A stretch of DNA of 64,000 nucleotides from Limisalsivibrio acetivorans (lineage in GTDB: Bacteria > Chrysiogenota > Deferribacteres > Deferribacterales > Geovibrionaceae), in the NCBI RefSeq assembly GCF_000421105.1, contig NZ_ATWF01000001.1, positions 592,930-656,929 on the forward strand. Direction: 5' to 3'. The notes beneath the pieces are model-generated. The model saw only the letters and a program-made list of their open reading frames with translations, was not told where the DNA came from and did not search any database. Below are positions 17,007-25,342 of this stretch, piece after piece. Within the stretch, counting starts at the first letter, position 1; each line of letters opens with the position of its first letter. A program made the translations under genes and the position numbers.

Positions 17007-17097
17007 TAATATTCAGCAGAATCGAACGATATGATAAGGAGAGCCCGAACGGATAAAAGGCTCTCTTTTAACACAGCAAGGTAGCATGGAGGCTGTC

Positions 17098-17487
17098 ATG
17101 AAAGGAAGATCCGTATTAATTATAGACTCGGACCCGGGATTTTTATCCATACTTCAAAACGAGCTCGCCCTTCTGGGGCTCAGGGCGGACGGTGCTGAAA
17201 CACCCGAGGACGGGCTTACAATGGTTCGGGATATGCACGAATCTGGAAAGAGATACGACCTCGTGGTAATGGAACATAAGCTTGCCGAAAGGGGTGTGTT
17301 CCGAAAAGTTAAAGGGAGCGAACTGGTTCTGCCCAGGATGATAATCTCCACCGGAGCGGATAAGATCATGTACAGCTACCTGCTCAAGAATGATAGAGAT
17401 AATATACAGGGGGCCTATAAACCGAGGCTCCTTGTGGAAAGGATAAAGAACTCCATTTTCTACGATCCTTCCATAGCAACAGCCTGA
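17098..17487 (+). CDS. Single-domain receiver-like protein with Glu at the phosphorylation site
   Basis: 129 residues with a CheY-like pattern: strand 1 SVLIIDSDPGF with acidic residues D10 and D12, strand 3 YDLVVMEHKL in which Glu59 occupies the position of the phospho-accepting Asp, strand 4 MIISTGAD and the conserved Lys108 in YKPRL. Glu at this site often mimics a permanently phosphorylated state. No output domain follows. Start at 17098 is chosen because GGAGG lies 5 bp upstream; an alternative ATG at 17086 adds four residues. Preceded by a sigma-54 promoter. Partner unknown. Confidence 0.72.
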   Translation: MKGRSVLIIDSDPGFLSILQNELALLGLRADGAETPEDGLTMVRDMHESGKRYDLVVMEHKLAERGVFRKVKGSELVLPRMIISTGADKIMYSYLLKNDRDNIQGAYKPRLLVERIKNSIFYDPSIATA

Positions 17488-17501
17488 CACATTCGTTTAC
17501 A

Positions 17502-17576
17502 CAGGCGGTTATCAAAGCCTCTCTCGCCCCCGCTTCTTACCTGAGCGGATCAAAGGCTTACAACGGTAACCGCCTG
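17502..17576. repeat. Nested inverted repeat at the convergent 3' ends of the receiver gene and mutS2
   Basis: CAGGCGGTTA (17502-17511) pairs perfectly with TAACCGCCTG (17567-17576), and AAGCCT (17515-17520) with AGGCTT (17554-17559) inside it. The right arms lie in the last codons of mutS2. There is no T-run, so any terminator role would not be the classic intrinsic type. Confidence 0.5.
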
Positions 17577-19829
17577 CCCGCCTTCCCCTTGGGGTGCTAC
17601 CTGGTAGCTCTTCACCCTGGGGTCATTGCGCATGAACTCGTGGAGCCCCTTTCGAAGCTGGCCGGATCCCCTGCCGTGGACAACGTATATCTTATCCCTG
17701 CCGCTTAAAACGGAATCGTCGAGGAACTTGTCGAGCATATCGCACCCCTCCTCCACACGTTTACCCACCAGCACAAGCTCCATGCGCTGTTCGGGAGAAG
17801 CACTGCCGGAAATCTTGACATCCTTTATCTTCTCTTCCTGCTCTATCTTCTTCCCCACAAGCTCCGAGCGCTTTATCTTAACCCTGATACCCCCCATGTC
17901 GATATAGGCGTTGTTTGAATCAAGCTCCAGAACCTTGCCTGTCTTGTCGTATTTATCGAGATGGATAACATCCCCCTCCTGAATATCACGGACGGGCTTC
18001 TTCTTGCTTTCAAGCTTCTTGAGCCTGCCCCCCGCTTTCTCGAGATCGGCATCAATATCCTTCTCTTTCCCCTTGCCGGGCTTCTCCTTTGCAAGACGTC
18101 TACCCTTCTCCAGAAGCCTGTACGCCTCCTCCAGAAGCTCGCTTTCCTTCTTCTCAAGGCGTTTCTTAAGCTCCCTTTCACGCTCCTCAATAACGGCCTC
18201 ACGCTCCAGAACCTTCAGCTGGCGGTTTCTGACACTCTCCCGCTCACGCAGGAGCTCCGCACGGAGGGTATTAACCTCCTCAAGCCCAAGCTCTATGCTG
18301 TCCTGCTGGGATTCAATGATCTCCTCGGAACGCTTTATCACCTCATCGGGAAAGCCGAGGCGACGGCTTATAAGTATGGGGTCGGATTTCCCGGCAACTC
18401 CTTTCAGCAGGCTGTATCTTGGCTCAAACTCCTTATAATCGAATTCAACGGCAAAAACAGCCGAGTCATCCCTGCTGAGGGCGAAGTTCTTCATATCCGC
18501 AAAGTGGGTTGTTACAAACACCCTGACACCCCTGCTAAGGAGCATCTCGCATATGGATACCGCAAGGGCTGCACCCTCTCTGGGCTCTGTGCCTGTACCG
18601 AGCTCATCCATAAGTACGAGTGAACCCGATCCGGCGGCCTCCAGTATATCCCGGATATTTACCATATGGGATGAGAAGGTGGAGAGGTCCATAACGAGGG
18701 ACTGCTTATCGCCAATATCGGCTAGAACGTCACCTGTTTCATACATATCCGCCTCTTTGCCGAACAGCGGCAGGCCGCAGGAGGCGATGATATGGTTAAG
18801 ACCAAGGGACTTCAGGGCGGCTGTCTTCCCCCCTGTGTTGGGCCCTGTGACCACACCCAGATTCTGCCCCGGCTCCATCTCTATATCCAGCGGAACAGAT
18901 TCACTCCCCTTCTCAAGGAATATGATCGGATGGTGCACCTTCTTCATCCTCAGCCTGTCGCCGAAGGAGGGGAAGCAGTGGGGGCGTTCCTTATAGAAAA
19001 GAGCTGTCTCAAGACGGAACATAACCTCGGTGTAGTTCTCTACAGTAAGGCGTATCTCTTTGCTGTGCCTGTTTATCTCTGTGATAATAGAGGCGATTAT
19101 GCGTGAAATCTCATTACGCTCATCCGCCATGAGTTCGTGGTGGGAGTTATTCAGCTGGACAGTGGAGGAGGGCTCCACAAAGAAGGTCTGTCCGCTTGCG
19201 GAGCGATCGTGTACGATACCCTGTATATACTGACGAAAATTACCCTTACAGGGGATGGTAAAGCGACCGCTCCGTTCTGTTACAACAGTTTCCTGAACGA
19301 ACTTATCCGCATCTCTGCTGAAGATAACGGAGTTGAGGCTCTTGTTTATATCCTTTTTAATCTTTTTAAGATCGCTTCGAATACTCGAAAGCTTTGGGGA
19401 TGCGTTATCCTTGATCTCACCTTTTTCGCTGACAACATCATCTATCTCATCGCTTATCCTTGTGAGCGCATATATGTTGCTGAGATACCTCTTAAGATGC
19501 TTCGCCTCCCACTCGTGGAGGGTGGCCTTAACGTATCTCGCCTGCTTAAGAAATTCCGAGAAGGTGAGCATCTCCTGCGGTTCATAGAACGAGAGGGGAT
19601 CATCGAGTTTCTTATACACCTCGACGAAGTCCTCATCCCGCATACGCTCAAGGGGTGAGTTTTTTACAAAATCCAGAGCCTCGGCCATCTCTTCCTGCAT
19701 TGCAGAAAGATCCTGACTGTCTCTTATGACCGTGAGCTTCTCCAGCCTCTGCCTTGAGAAGGAAGAGACGAAGGAACCGCCCAGATAATCTTTAAATAGG
19801 GGGAACTCAAGGGTTTCTGAATGGGACAT
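17550..19829 (-). CDS. mutS2: MutS2 family protein (MutS-like ATPase with Smr domain)
   Basis: 759 residues. Walker A GPNTGGKTAALKS, Walker B LVLMDELGTGTEP and the following TTHFADMK are the MutS ATPase motifs; a long Glu/Arg-rich coiled coil follows, then a KOW-like segment (GDVIHLDKYDKTGKVLEL) and a C-terminal Smr nuclease-type domain (VVHGRGSGQLRKGLHEF). The mismatch-recognition domain of MutS1 is absent, as in all MutS2. MutS2 acts in recombination suppression and, in Bacillus, in rescue of collided ribosomes. The ATG at 19829 is chosen just after the cvpA stop codon; an upstream ATG at 19847 is possible. Last gene of a nine-gene string. Confidence 0.93.
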   Translation of the reverse strand: MSHSETLEFPLFKDYLGGSFVSSFSRQRLEKLTVIRDSQDLSAMQEEMAEALDFVKNSPLERMRDEDFVEVYKKLDDPLSFYEPQEMLTFSEFLKQARYVKATLHEWEAKHLKRYLSNIYALTRISDEIDDVVSEKGEIKDNASPKLSSIRSDLKKIKKDINKSLNSVIFSRDADKFVQETVVTERSGRFTIPCKGNFRQYIQGIVHDRSASGQTFFVEPSSTVQLNNSHHELMADERNEISRIIASIITEINRHSKEIRLTVENYTEVMFRLETALFYKERPHCFPSFGDRLRMKKVHHPIIFLEKGSESVPLDIEMEPGQNLGVVTGPNTGGKTAALKSLGLNHIIASCGLPLFGKEADMYETGDVLADIGDKQSLVMDLSTFSSHMVNIRDILEAAGSGSLVLMDELGTGTEPREGAALAVSICEMLLSRGVRVFVTTHFADMKNFALSRDDSAVFAVEFDYKEFEPRYSLLKGVAGKSDPILISRRLGFPDEVIKRSEEIIESQQDSIELGLEEVNTLRAELLRERESVRNRQLKVLEREAVIEERERELKKRLEKKESELLEEAYRLLEKGRRLAKEKPGKGKEKDIDADLEKAGGRLKKLESKKKPVRDIQEGDVIHLDKYDKTGKVLELDSNNAYIDMGGIRVKIKRSELVGKKIEQEEKIKDVKISGSASPEQRMELVLVGKRVEEGCDMLDKFLDDSVLSGRDKIYVVHGRGSGQLRKGLHEFMRNDPRVKSYQVAPQGEGGQAVTVVSL

Positions 19830-19830
19830 A

Positions 19831-20604
19831 TCAGTTCTTAGGCTCATCCGGTGCGAGGAGTTTTTCCACGAGCGCATCCTTCTCCTCATCGGAGAGATTC
19901 TCGATGCTCTTCATAAGCTCTTCCTTGGACTGCTCCGCCTTCTCACCAGCCTTCTCTTTGATATCAGCACCTGTCTCTGCTGCGGCGTCCCTTATATCCT
20001 CAAACTGCTTACCCGTCTTCTCCTTAACACGCTCAAGGGTTTCATTGATATTGTCTCCCTTGAACATATCAGCGGGCTTCAGATCGATCTCCATATCCCT
20101 CTTAAAGGGGTTCACGTTGCCGTCTCCGGGGATACGGCTGAGAAGATCGTATATAACGGGATTGGCCTTAACGAGGGTCGAGGCCACGGGTGATTCGTCC
20201 ACCACCTTCACAAACTTGTAATCATCGGGGAGGAAGGAGATAAGCGCTCCGAGTATAACGGTTATAATAACAGCGGACTTAAGACCGCCAAACACAAGAC
20301 CACCGCCACGGTTCACCCCGCTCATCTTAACATCCTTGAGGATGCGGGAGATGAAAACGGAGACGATCATGATAAGCAGATAGGCCACGATGAAGACGAT
20401 AACAAAACCGATGGCGTTTATCGCCCTCTCGCTTATCTCAAGGGAGCGGAATAGCGAACCCACGTCGCTGTCAAACTTAAAGGCGAGAAGATAACCACCC
20501 ACTATGGCGATTACTCCGAATACTTCATGGACCAGACCCTTAAAAAGACCTCTAAGGGCGAAGATCCCGATTATTGTAAGTATTACAATATCAATTATTC
20601 CCAT
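19831..20604 (-). CDS. cvpA: CvpA family membrane protein with charged C-terminal extension
   Basis: 257 residues: four N-terminal membrane segments in the first 165 residues with the CvpA pattern (IDIVILTIIGIFALRGLFKG, HEVFGVIAIVGGYLLAF) and then a strongly charged, probably helical cytosolic tail (about 175-255, Lys/Glu-rich) not found in the minimal family. CvpA was linked to colicin V export and to envelope stress resistance. The ATG at 20604 follows a TTG; it overlaps the end of the yqeY gene by 14 bp, and the mutS2 start lies 1 bp after its stop. Confidence 0.82.
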   Translation of the reverse strand: MGIIDIVILTIIGIFALRGLFKGLVHEVFGVIAIVGGYLLAFKFDSDVGSLFRSLEISERAINAIGFVIVFIVAYLLIMIVSVFISRILKDVKMSGVNRGGGLVFGGLKSAVIITVILGALISFLPDDYKFVKVVDESPVASTLVKANPVIYDLLSRIPGDGNVNPFKRDMEIDLKPADMFKGDNINETLERVKEKTGKQFEDIRDAAAETGADIKEKAGEKAEQSKEELMKSIENLSDEEKDALVEKLLAPDEPKN

Positions 20605-21043
20605 CAAACGCTTCCCTTACAAGCTGATTAACTACTTTGCCATCCGCTTTGCCGGCGGTTTTCTGCATAACTTCCTTCATAACCCTGCCGAACTGGCTTT
20701 TATCAGAGGTGTCCACACCCTTGCACGCCTCGGCTATGATACCCCGAACCTCCTCCTCGCCCATCTGCTCGGGCATGTATTTCTCGAGGACGGCAACTTC
20801 GGCAAGCTCTTTCTCTGCAAGCTCAGGCCTGTTCGCCTCGGAATACTGGGCGGCGGAATCCTTGCGCTTCTTAATAGCGGAGGCAACGACCTTCTGTACG
20901 GCGGCATCATCCAGATCCACACGGTCGTTTATCTCAACATTCTTTATCTCAGAGCGGAGCATACGAACAGCATCCAGAGCGGTTTTGTTCTTCTCCCTCA
21001 TAAAGGTTTTCATATCTTCGTTTATCTGATCCTTAAGGCTCAT
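20591..21043 (-). CDS. yqeY: GatB/YqeY domain protein
   Basis: 150 residues with the YqeY pattern throughout: MSLKDQINEDMKTFMREKNK, LDAVRMLRSEIKNVEI, AIKKRKDSAAQYSEANRPEL and a C-terminal tail (FGRVMKEVMQKTAGKADGK) resembling the tRNA-binding end of GatB. The fold suggests a tRNA or RNA-binding role, but the function is not established. Start at 21043 sits 1 bp after the stop codon of the adenosyltransferase gene, with GGAGGAAGAG upstream. Confidence 0.88.
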   Translation of the reverse strand: MSLKDQINEDMKTFMREKNKTALDAVRMLRSEIKNVEINDRVDLDDAAVQKVVASAIKKRKDSAAQYSEANRPELAEKELAEVAVLEKYMPEQMGEEEVRGIIAEACKGVDTSDKSQFGRVMKEVMQKTAGKADGKVVNQLVREAFDGNN

Positions 21044-21044
21044 C

Positions 21045-21551
21045 CTACTCTTCCTCCTTCTCAAGCACCCTTGCGAGCATGAAAAGCATGTCCGACAGTC
21101 TGTTAACGTATTTTCGGACAGCGGGATTAAAATTATCATATCCGGAGACAGTAATCAATCTCCTTTCATAGCGCCTCGCAACGGTTCTGCAGATATCCGC
21201 CTTCGAGGCCTTAAGGTTCCCAGAGGGTATTATAAACGCCTTGAGCTCGCCGTAGAACTCCTCGAACTCCGCCGTTTTCTCCTCAAGGAAGGATATATCG
21301 CTTTCACTAACGGAAAACTTCTCCCTCTGCTCACCCTTTGTGGCCACATGGGCGTTAAGGGTAAAGATCGTCTTCTGTACCCTGAGGATAGTATCCGCAT
21401 GCTCAACACACCGCAGTCTCAGTTCGCCCAGATGGGAAACAAGCTCATCGCCTGTTCCTACAGCCTCCATGAGTGCGTCGTCCTTTCTAACCCTTTCTCC
21501 GGAATAGAGGGATGTTTCCCCTCCGTCTCCGCCCTTCGTTGTAACAGACAT
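21045..21551 (-). CDS. ATP:cob(I)alamin adenosyltransferase, PduO/MMAB type
   Basis: 168 residues. N-terminal ATP-binding segment TTKGGDGGETSLYSGERVRK, central CRTVARRYERR (the RxxxRxxER substrate motif) and C-terminal NRLSDMLFMLAR match the PduO-type fold. It makes adenosylcobalamin, the cofactor of methylmalonyl-CoA mutase, so it connects to the methylmalonyl-CoA decarboxylase at the start of the window. Its ATG overlaps the pfkA stop codon by one base. Confidence 0.92.
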   Translation of the reverse strand: MSVTTKGGDGGETSLYSGERVRKDDALMEAVGTGDELVSHLGELRLRCVEHADTILRVQKTIFTLNAHVATKGEQREKFSVSESDISFLEEKTAEFEEFYGELKAFIIPSGNLKASKADICRTVARRYERRLITVSGYDNFNPAVRKYVNRLSDMLFMLARVLEKEEE

Positions 21552-22513
21552 CAGTGGCTCAAATCCTCCGCAATCTTCATAAGTCGCTCATCAAGCTGGC
21601 GTGTATTGCCAAGCACCTCTTCAAAGGGGATAAACTCGATATTTTTGTTCACAAGGGCTGTCATAACCCCTGTTTTCCCCTCCATAAGACCCTCAACCGC
21701 CGCCGCACCCATACGAGTGGCAAGCATACGGTCGAACACAGTGGGGCTTCCACCCCTTTGAAGGTGCCCCAGCACCATTATCCTTGTATCGAAACCACCC
21801 ATCATCTGGAGGGTCTTACCAAAGTCGTGGGCGGAACCAACACCCTCTGCTATGAGGATTATGCTCCTTGTTTTCCCCTCTTCGTAACGCTTACGAATCT
21901 TCTCAAGGATGCTCTCCAGGTCGAAGGGGATCTCAGGGATAAGAGCCGCCTCCGCACCTCCGGCGATGGCCGCCGTTAATGCAAGATATCCGCAGTTCCT
22001 TCCCATAACCTCGACCATGAAGGTTCTATCATGGGAGGAGGCGGTATCGTTGATGGTGTCAATGGCGTGGATAATGTTGTTAAGTGCAGTATCAACGCCT
22101 ATGGATATGTTAGTACCGTATATGTCGTTATCGATGGAGCCGGGGATGCCTATTACCTTATATCCGTATTCATCCTCAAGAACCTTTGCACCTGTGAGAG
22201 AGCCGTCCCCTCCGATTACCACAAGGGCCTCGATATCATGCTTCTTAAGGTTCTGCACACCCTTCTCACGCCCCTCCTTCGTCTTAAACTCCAGACATCG
22301 GGCACTTCTAAGGAAGGTTCCCCCTCTGTAGATGGTGTTTGAAACATCCTTGCTTTCAAGCAGGCGCATCTTATCCTGTATAATCCCTTTGTACCCCTGC
22401 TCTATTCCAAAGACTTCGATATCGTTGGCTATTCCAGTCCTAACTACACTGCGGATAGCCGCATTCATGCCGGGGCTGTCACCCCCGCTTGTCATCACTG
22501 CAATCCTTTTCAT
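21551..22513 (-). CDS. pfkA: ATP-dependent 6-phosphofructokinase
   Basis: 320 residues, the standard bacterial PfkA length. The glycine-rich start TSGGDSPGMNAAIRSVVR, GGDGSLTGA (the Gly after GGD marks ATP rather than PPi use), catalytic IPGSIDNDI (Asp of the DND motif), MGRNCGYLA and LGHLQRGGSPT are all present. Catalyses fructose 6-phosphate to fructose 1,6-bisphosphate. The Thr of the usual PGTIDND is Ser here, a conservative change. Located between queC and the cobalamin adenosyltransferase in the same string of genes. Confidence 0.95.
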   Translation of the reverse strand: MKRIAVMTSGGDSPGMNAAIRSVVRTGIANDIEVFGIEQGYKGIIQDKMRLLESKDVSNTIYRGGTFLRSARCLEFKTKEGREKGVQNLKKHDIEALVVIGGDGSLTGAKVLEDEYGYKVIGIPGSIDNDIYGTNISIGVDTALNNIIHAIDTINDTASSHDRTFMVEVMGRNCGYLALTAAIAGGAEAALIPEIPFDLESILEKIRKRYEEGKTRSIILIAEGVGSAHDFGKTLQMMGGFDTRIMVLGHLQRGGSPTVFDRMLATRMGAAAVEGLMEGKTGVMTALVNKNIEFIPFEEVLGNTRQLDERLMKIAEDLSH

Positions 22514-22540
22514 ATCTAACCCCGTTATTTCGGTATTATT

Positions 22541-23221
22541 CTATCCAGGCCGTTTTGCATACTCTATGGGATCCTCGTAGCCAGCTTCCTGGAAGCCCCT
22601 GAGCCTCAGCAGACAGCTGTCGCACTCTCCGCAAGCCCTCTCCTCACTCTTGTAGCATGACCATGAAAGGTGCAGAGGCGCATTAAGATCCATACCCAGC
22701 TTAACTATATCCTTTTTACGAAGGTTTATCAGCGGAGTTTCAATACTTATTTTTGTATCCGGCCTTGTACCCTGGTCTATGGCTCTCTCAAAGGCATCGT
22801 AGAAGCTCTTACGGCAGTCGGGATACCCGCTGCCATCCTCCTCCACAGCCCCTATAAAAAGGGCATCCGCCCTCAAAACCTCCGCCCAGCTGGCGGCGAT
22901 GGAGAGGATATTTGCATTACGGAAGGGTACATATGTTGAAGGGACACCCTCACGCTCAAGCTCCCCTTTCTCTACAGCCATGTCATCATCGGTGAGCGAA
23001 GAGCCCCCAATCTCTTTGAGATAGCTTATGTCCACAACGAGCTTTGCGCTCACATTAAAATGGGCACAGAGATCCATAAATGCCCTGTACTCCCTGTCCT
23101 CGGTACGCTGACCGTAGTTTATATGAAGGAAGTAAAGCTCATATTCCTCAGCCGCCACAGCGGATGTGACACAGCTGTCCATGCCGCCGCTCACGAGAAC
23201 CACAGCCTTTTTCTTCTGCAT
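22541..23221 (-). CDS. queC: 7-cyano-7-deazaguanine synthase (QueC)
   Basis: 226 residues. The PP-loop SGGMDS (residues 11-16) binds ATP, and the C-terminal zinc site is intact (SWSCYKSEERACGECDSC, then LLR). It converts carboxy-deazaguanine and ammonia to preQ0 in queuosine synthesis. No other queuosine gene or preQ1 riboswitch-like leader is visible nearby. It lies 18 bp after the cyclase gene. Confidence 0.95.
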   Translation of the reverse strand: MQKKKAVVLVSGGMDSCVTSAVAAEEYELYFLHINYGQRTEDREYRAFMDLCAHFNVSAKLVVDISYLKEIGGSSLTDDDMAVEKGELEREGVPSTYVPFRNANILSIAASWAEVLRADALFIGAVEEDGSGYPDCRKSFYDAFERAIDQGTRPDTKISIETPLINLRKKDIVKLGMDLNAPLHLSWSCYKSEERACGECDSCLLRLRGFQEAGYEDPIEYAKRPG

Positions 23222-23239
23222 ATCTTTTGCTCCTGAAAT

Positions 23240-25327
23240 TTACTTTGTTTTGAGGGTAAAAACCCCGTCCCAATCCTCCGGCGGGGGTTCCTCCATGAAC
23301 AGCCTGCATCTCTCAACAAAGACCTGCGAGGTTCTGTCACCTAAATCATCGCCCAGGCTCCGAAACTTCTTCAGAGCAGAGTTGAAGTCCTTACTGTAAT
23401 AGAGTTCGAGGGCTTTTTCAAACCGTTCCTTGATCTCTCTGTTGTTACCCTCATCCTCCATCGGTTCAAATATCTCCACAGGCTTAACCTTACCCTTAAC
23501 AAGCACCCTGTCAAGCCTGCGGATGAGGAACGGATGGCTCAGCTTAGCCATGGTGAACTCGCTGATAACTATCCTCGTTTTATATTGCTTGCAAAGCCCC
23601 TCAAGACGGGAGGCAAGGTTAACACTGTCGCCGATGGCGGTATACTCAAAGCGCACGCGGGAACCCATATTACCAACTACCACCGTACCGGTATTGATAC
23701 CCACACCCACATCCACAACGGGTATCCCCTCCTTCTCAAACTCCGCATTTATCCCCTTAAGACACCTTATAAGCTCAAGGGCGGAGAGGACAGCCTTATC
23801 CGGATGGTCCTCCACATCAACAGGAGTGTTGAAAAGCGCCATCATCGCATCGCCGATATACTTATCGAGCATGCCTCTGTTGTTGAGGATAACGTTGGTC
23901 ATTGGATCGAGGAGCCTGTTCAGCATCGATACCAGAGCTGTGGGGGTAAGGCTCTCGGATAGGGTTGTGAAGCCACGTATATCAGAAAACAGTACGGATA
24001 TCTCACGTTCCTGACCGCCAAGCTCGAGCCCTTCAGGATTGCTGAGAATCTCCTCCACAAGCTCGGGGGAGACGTAGGAACCGAAGGCCTTCTTCACCTC
24101 GAGAGCCTCCATCTCGGATTTAAAGAATGCAAAACCCTCAAGGGTAACCATAAACAATATGGGAGGAATGGTGAAATAAAACTCCCGAAGCCATATGAAT
24201 TCTGAGAAAAAGAGGGAATAGGAGACAAATCCCGCCATGACGATTATAAAGAAGTCCAGAAGCCAGCGCATATACTGCTTCTTATAGAAGCTTACGAGGA
24301 ATATAAGCAGAAGAACTCCGACGATAAGAGCCATATCAAGAAGAGGCGCCGTCCTTATTATATGGTCCTTGAGAAGGTTGCTTATTGCCGCATAGTGAAG
24401 CGACACACCGGGCGTTATGGGGCTCTGGGGGGTTGGGCGCATATCGTAGACCCCCACCTCTGTAACGCCCACTACTACAATCTTATCCTGGAAAAATTCA
24501 GGCTTAACCTTGCCCGAGTAAACGTCATAGGCCGATATATATGTAACATCATCATAGAAATTCAGTTTGAAATACGACTGATCCTCAATCACCGTATCAC
24601 CCAGCTTGAAGTAGTCCACACCCTCACTGTCCAGAACCATCTCACTGTCCTGATTGAGGTAATAACGCAAAGTCTGTACGGCAATGGGAGGGAACAGCAT
24701 CCCTTTGTGGATATACGAGAGGGGATAACGCCTGTATACTCCGTCCGTATCCGCCTCGGTATTGAAGAAAGCACAGGTAAGCCCGGAGTCGGCGATTATG
24801 GGTATATTCACCTCGGCATTCGGGAACTCCTTAACGCCTACCGTTTCATCGGCAAGCTCGAAGTTCATATAGGCACAGTCTTCCAGATAGTACAAAGCCT
24901 GCTCAGTAGTTTTCTGGGTAGCGTTATCCCGCAGGAAGAAACCGAGGATAACGTTGTCCATATCGTAGATCTGCTCCGCAAGGTATTCATCCCTCAAAGC
25001 CTCGGATTCCTCTGAGAAAACAATATCAAGGGCCACAATCTGAGCTTCGGAAAGGTTTGCGAATGTATCTGCGATGATATCCCTGCGCCAGGGCCACCTG
25101 CCGAGGAGGTTTACGCTCACCTCATCAACGGTAACGATAACCATATCCTCATAGGGCTTCGGCGACATCCCGAGGGCGGAGCGTACTCCGAACTTGGAGT
25201 CCTCAAGGCCAAGGGCAAAACGATCCACAAAGGAGGGTTTGAATTGATACATAGAGAGGCACAGCACCGTAAACAACAAGAAGACGATGAAACGATACCC
25301 CAGCAAAAAGGATTTAAGCCTCTCCAT
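23240..25327 (-). CDS. CHASE2-domain class III adenylate cyclase
   Basis: 695 residues: N-terminal membrane anchor (about 8-28), extracytoplasmic CHASE2 domain (about 35-315; PKPYEDMVIVTVDEVSVNLL, ALDIVFSEES), three membrane helices (about 325-405), then a cytosolic class III cyclase domain (about 430-625). The metal aspartates are in LFSDIRGFTTLSE and KYIGDAMMALFNTP (the Lys selects adenine), and the catalytic end has EYTAIGDSVNLASRLEG. It probably makes cAMP in response to an envelope signal. A C-terminal tail of about 70 residues follows. Co-transcribed with two exported FlgT/LPP20-like proteins. Confidence 0.92.
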   Translation of the reverse strand: MERLKSFLLGYRFIVFLLFTVLCLSMYQFKPSFVDRFALGLEDSKFGVRSALGMSPKPYEDMVIVTVDEVSVNLLGRWPWRRDIIADTFANLSEAQIVALDIVFSEESEALRDEYLAEQIYDMDNVILGFFLRDNATQKTTEQALYYLEDCAYMNFELADETVGVKEFPNAEVNIPIIADSGLTCAFFNTEADTDGVYRRYPLSYIHKGMLFPPIAVQTLRYYLNQDSEMVLDSEGVDYFKLGDTVIEDQSYFKLNFYDDVTYISAYDVYSGKVKPEFFQDKIVVVGVTEVGVYDMRPTPQSPITPGVSLHYAAISNLLKDHIIRTAPLLDMALIVGVLLLIFLVSFYKKQYMRWLLDFFIIVMAGFVSYSLFFSEFIWLREFYFTIPPILFMVTLEGFAFFKSEMEALEVKKAFGSYVSPELVEEILSNPEGLELGGQEREISVLFSDIRGFTTLSESLTPTALVSMLNRLLDPMTNVILNNRGMLDKYIGDAMMALFNTPVDVEDHPDKAVLSALELIRCLKGINAEFEKEGIPVVDVGVGINTGTVVVGNMGSRVRFEYTAIGDSVNLASRLEGLCKQYKTRIVISEFTMAKLSHPFLIRRLDRVLVKGKVKPVEIFEPMEDEGNNREIKERFEKALELYYSKDFNSALKKFRSLGDDLGDRTSQVFVERCRLFMEEPPPEDWDGVFTLKTK

Positions 25328-25342
25328 AGGTTCTATGCTCCC

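Larger units (their letters stand above)
16709..17097. other. Regulatory intergenic region between XRE regulator and receiver protein
   Basis: 389 bp without a gene, between divergent start codons. It carries a sigma-70-like promoter for the XRE gene, a nested dyad and a sigma-54 promoter for the plus-strand gene (each listed separately). The rest (16830-16990) shows no recognisable structure. Confidence 0.7.
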
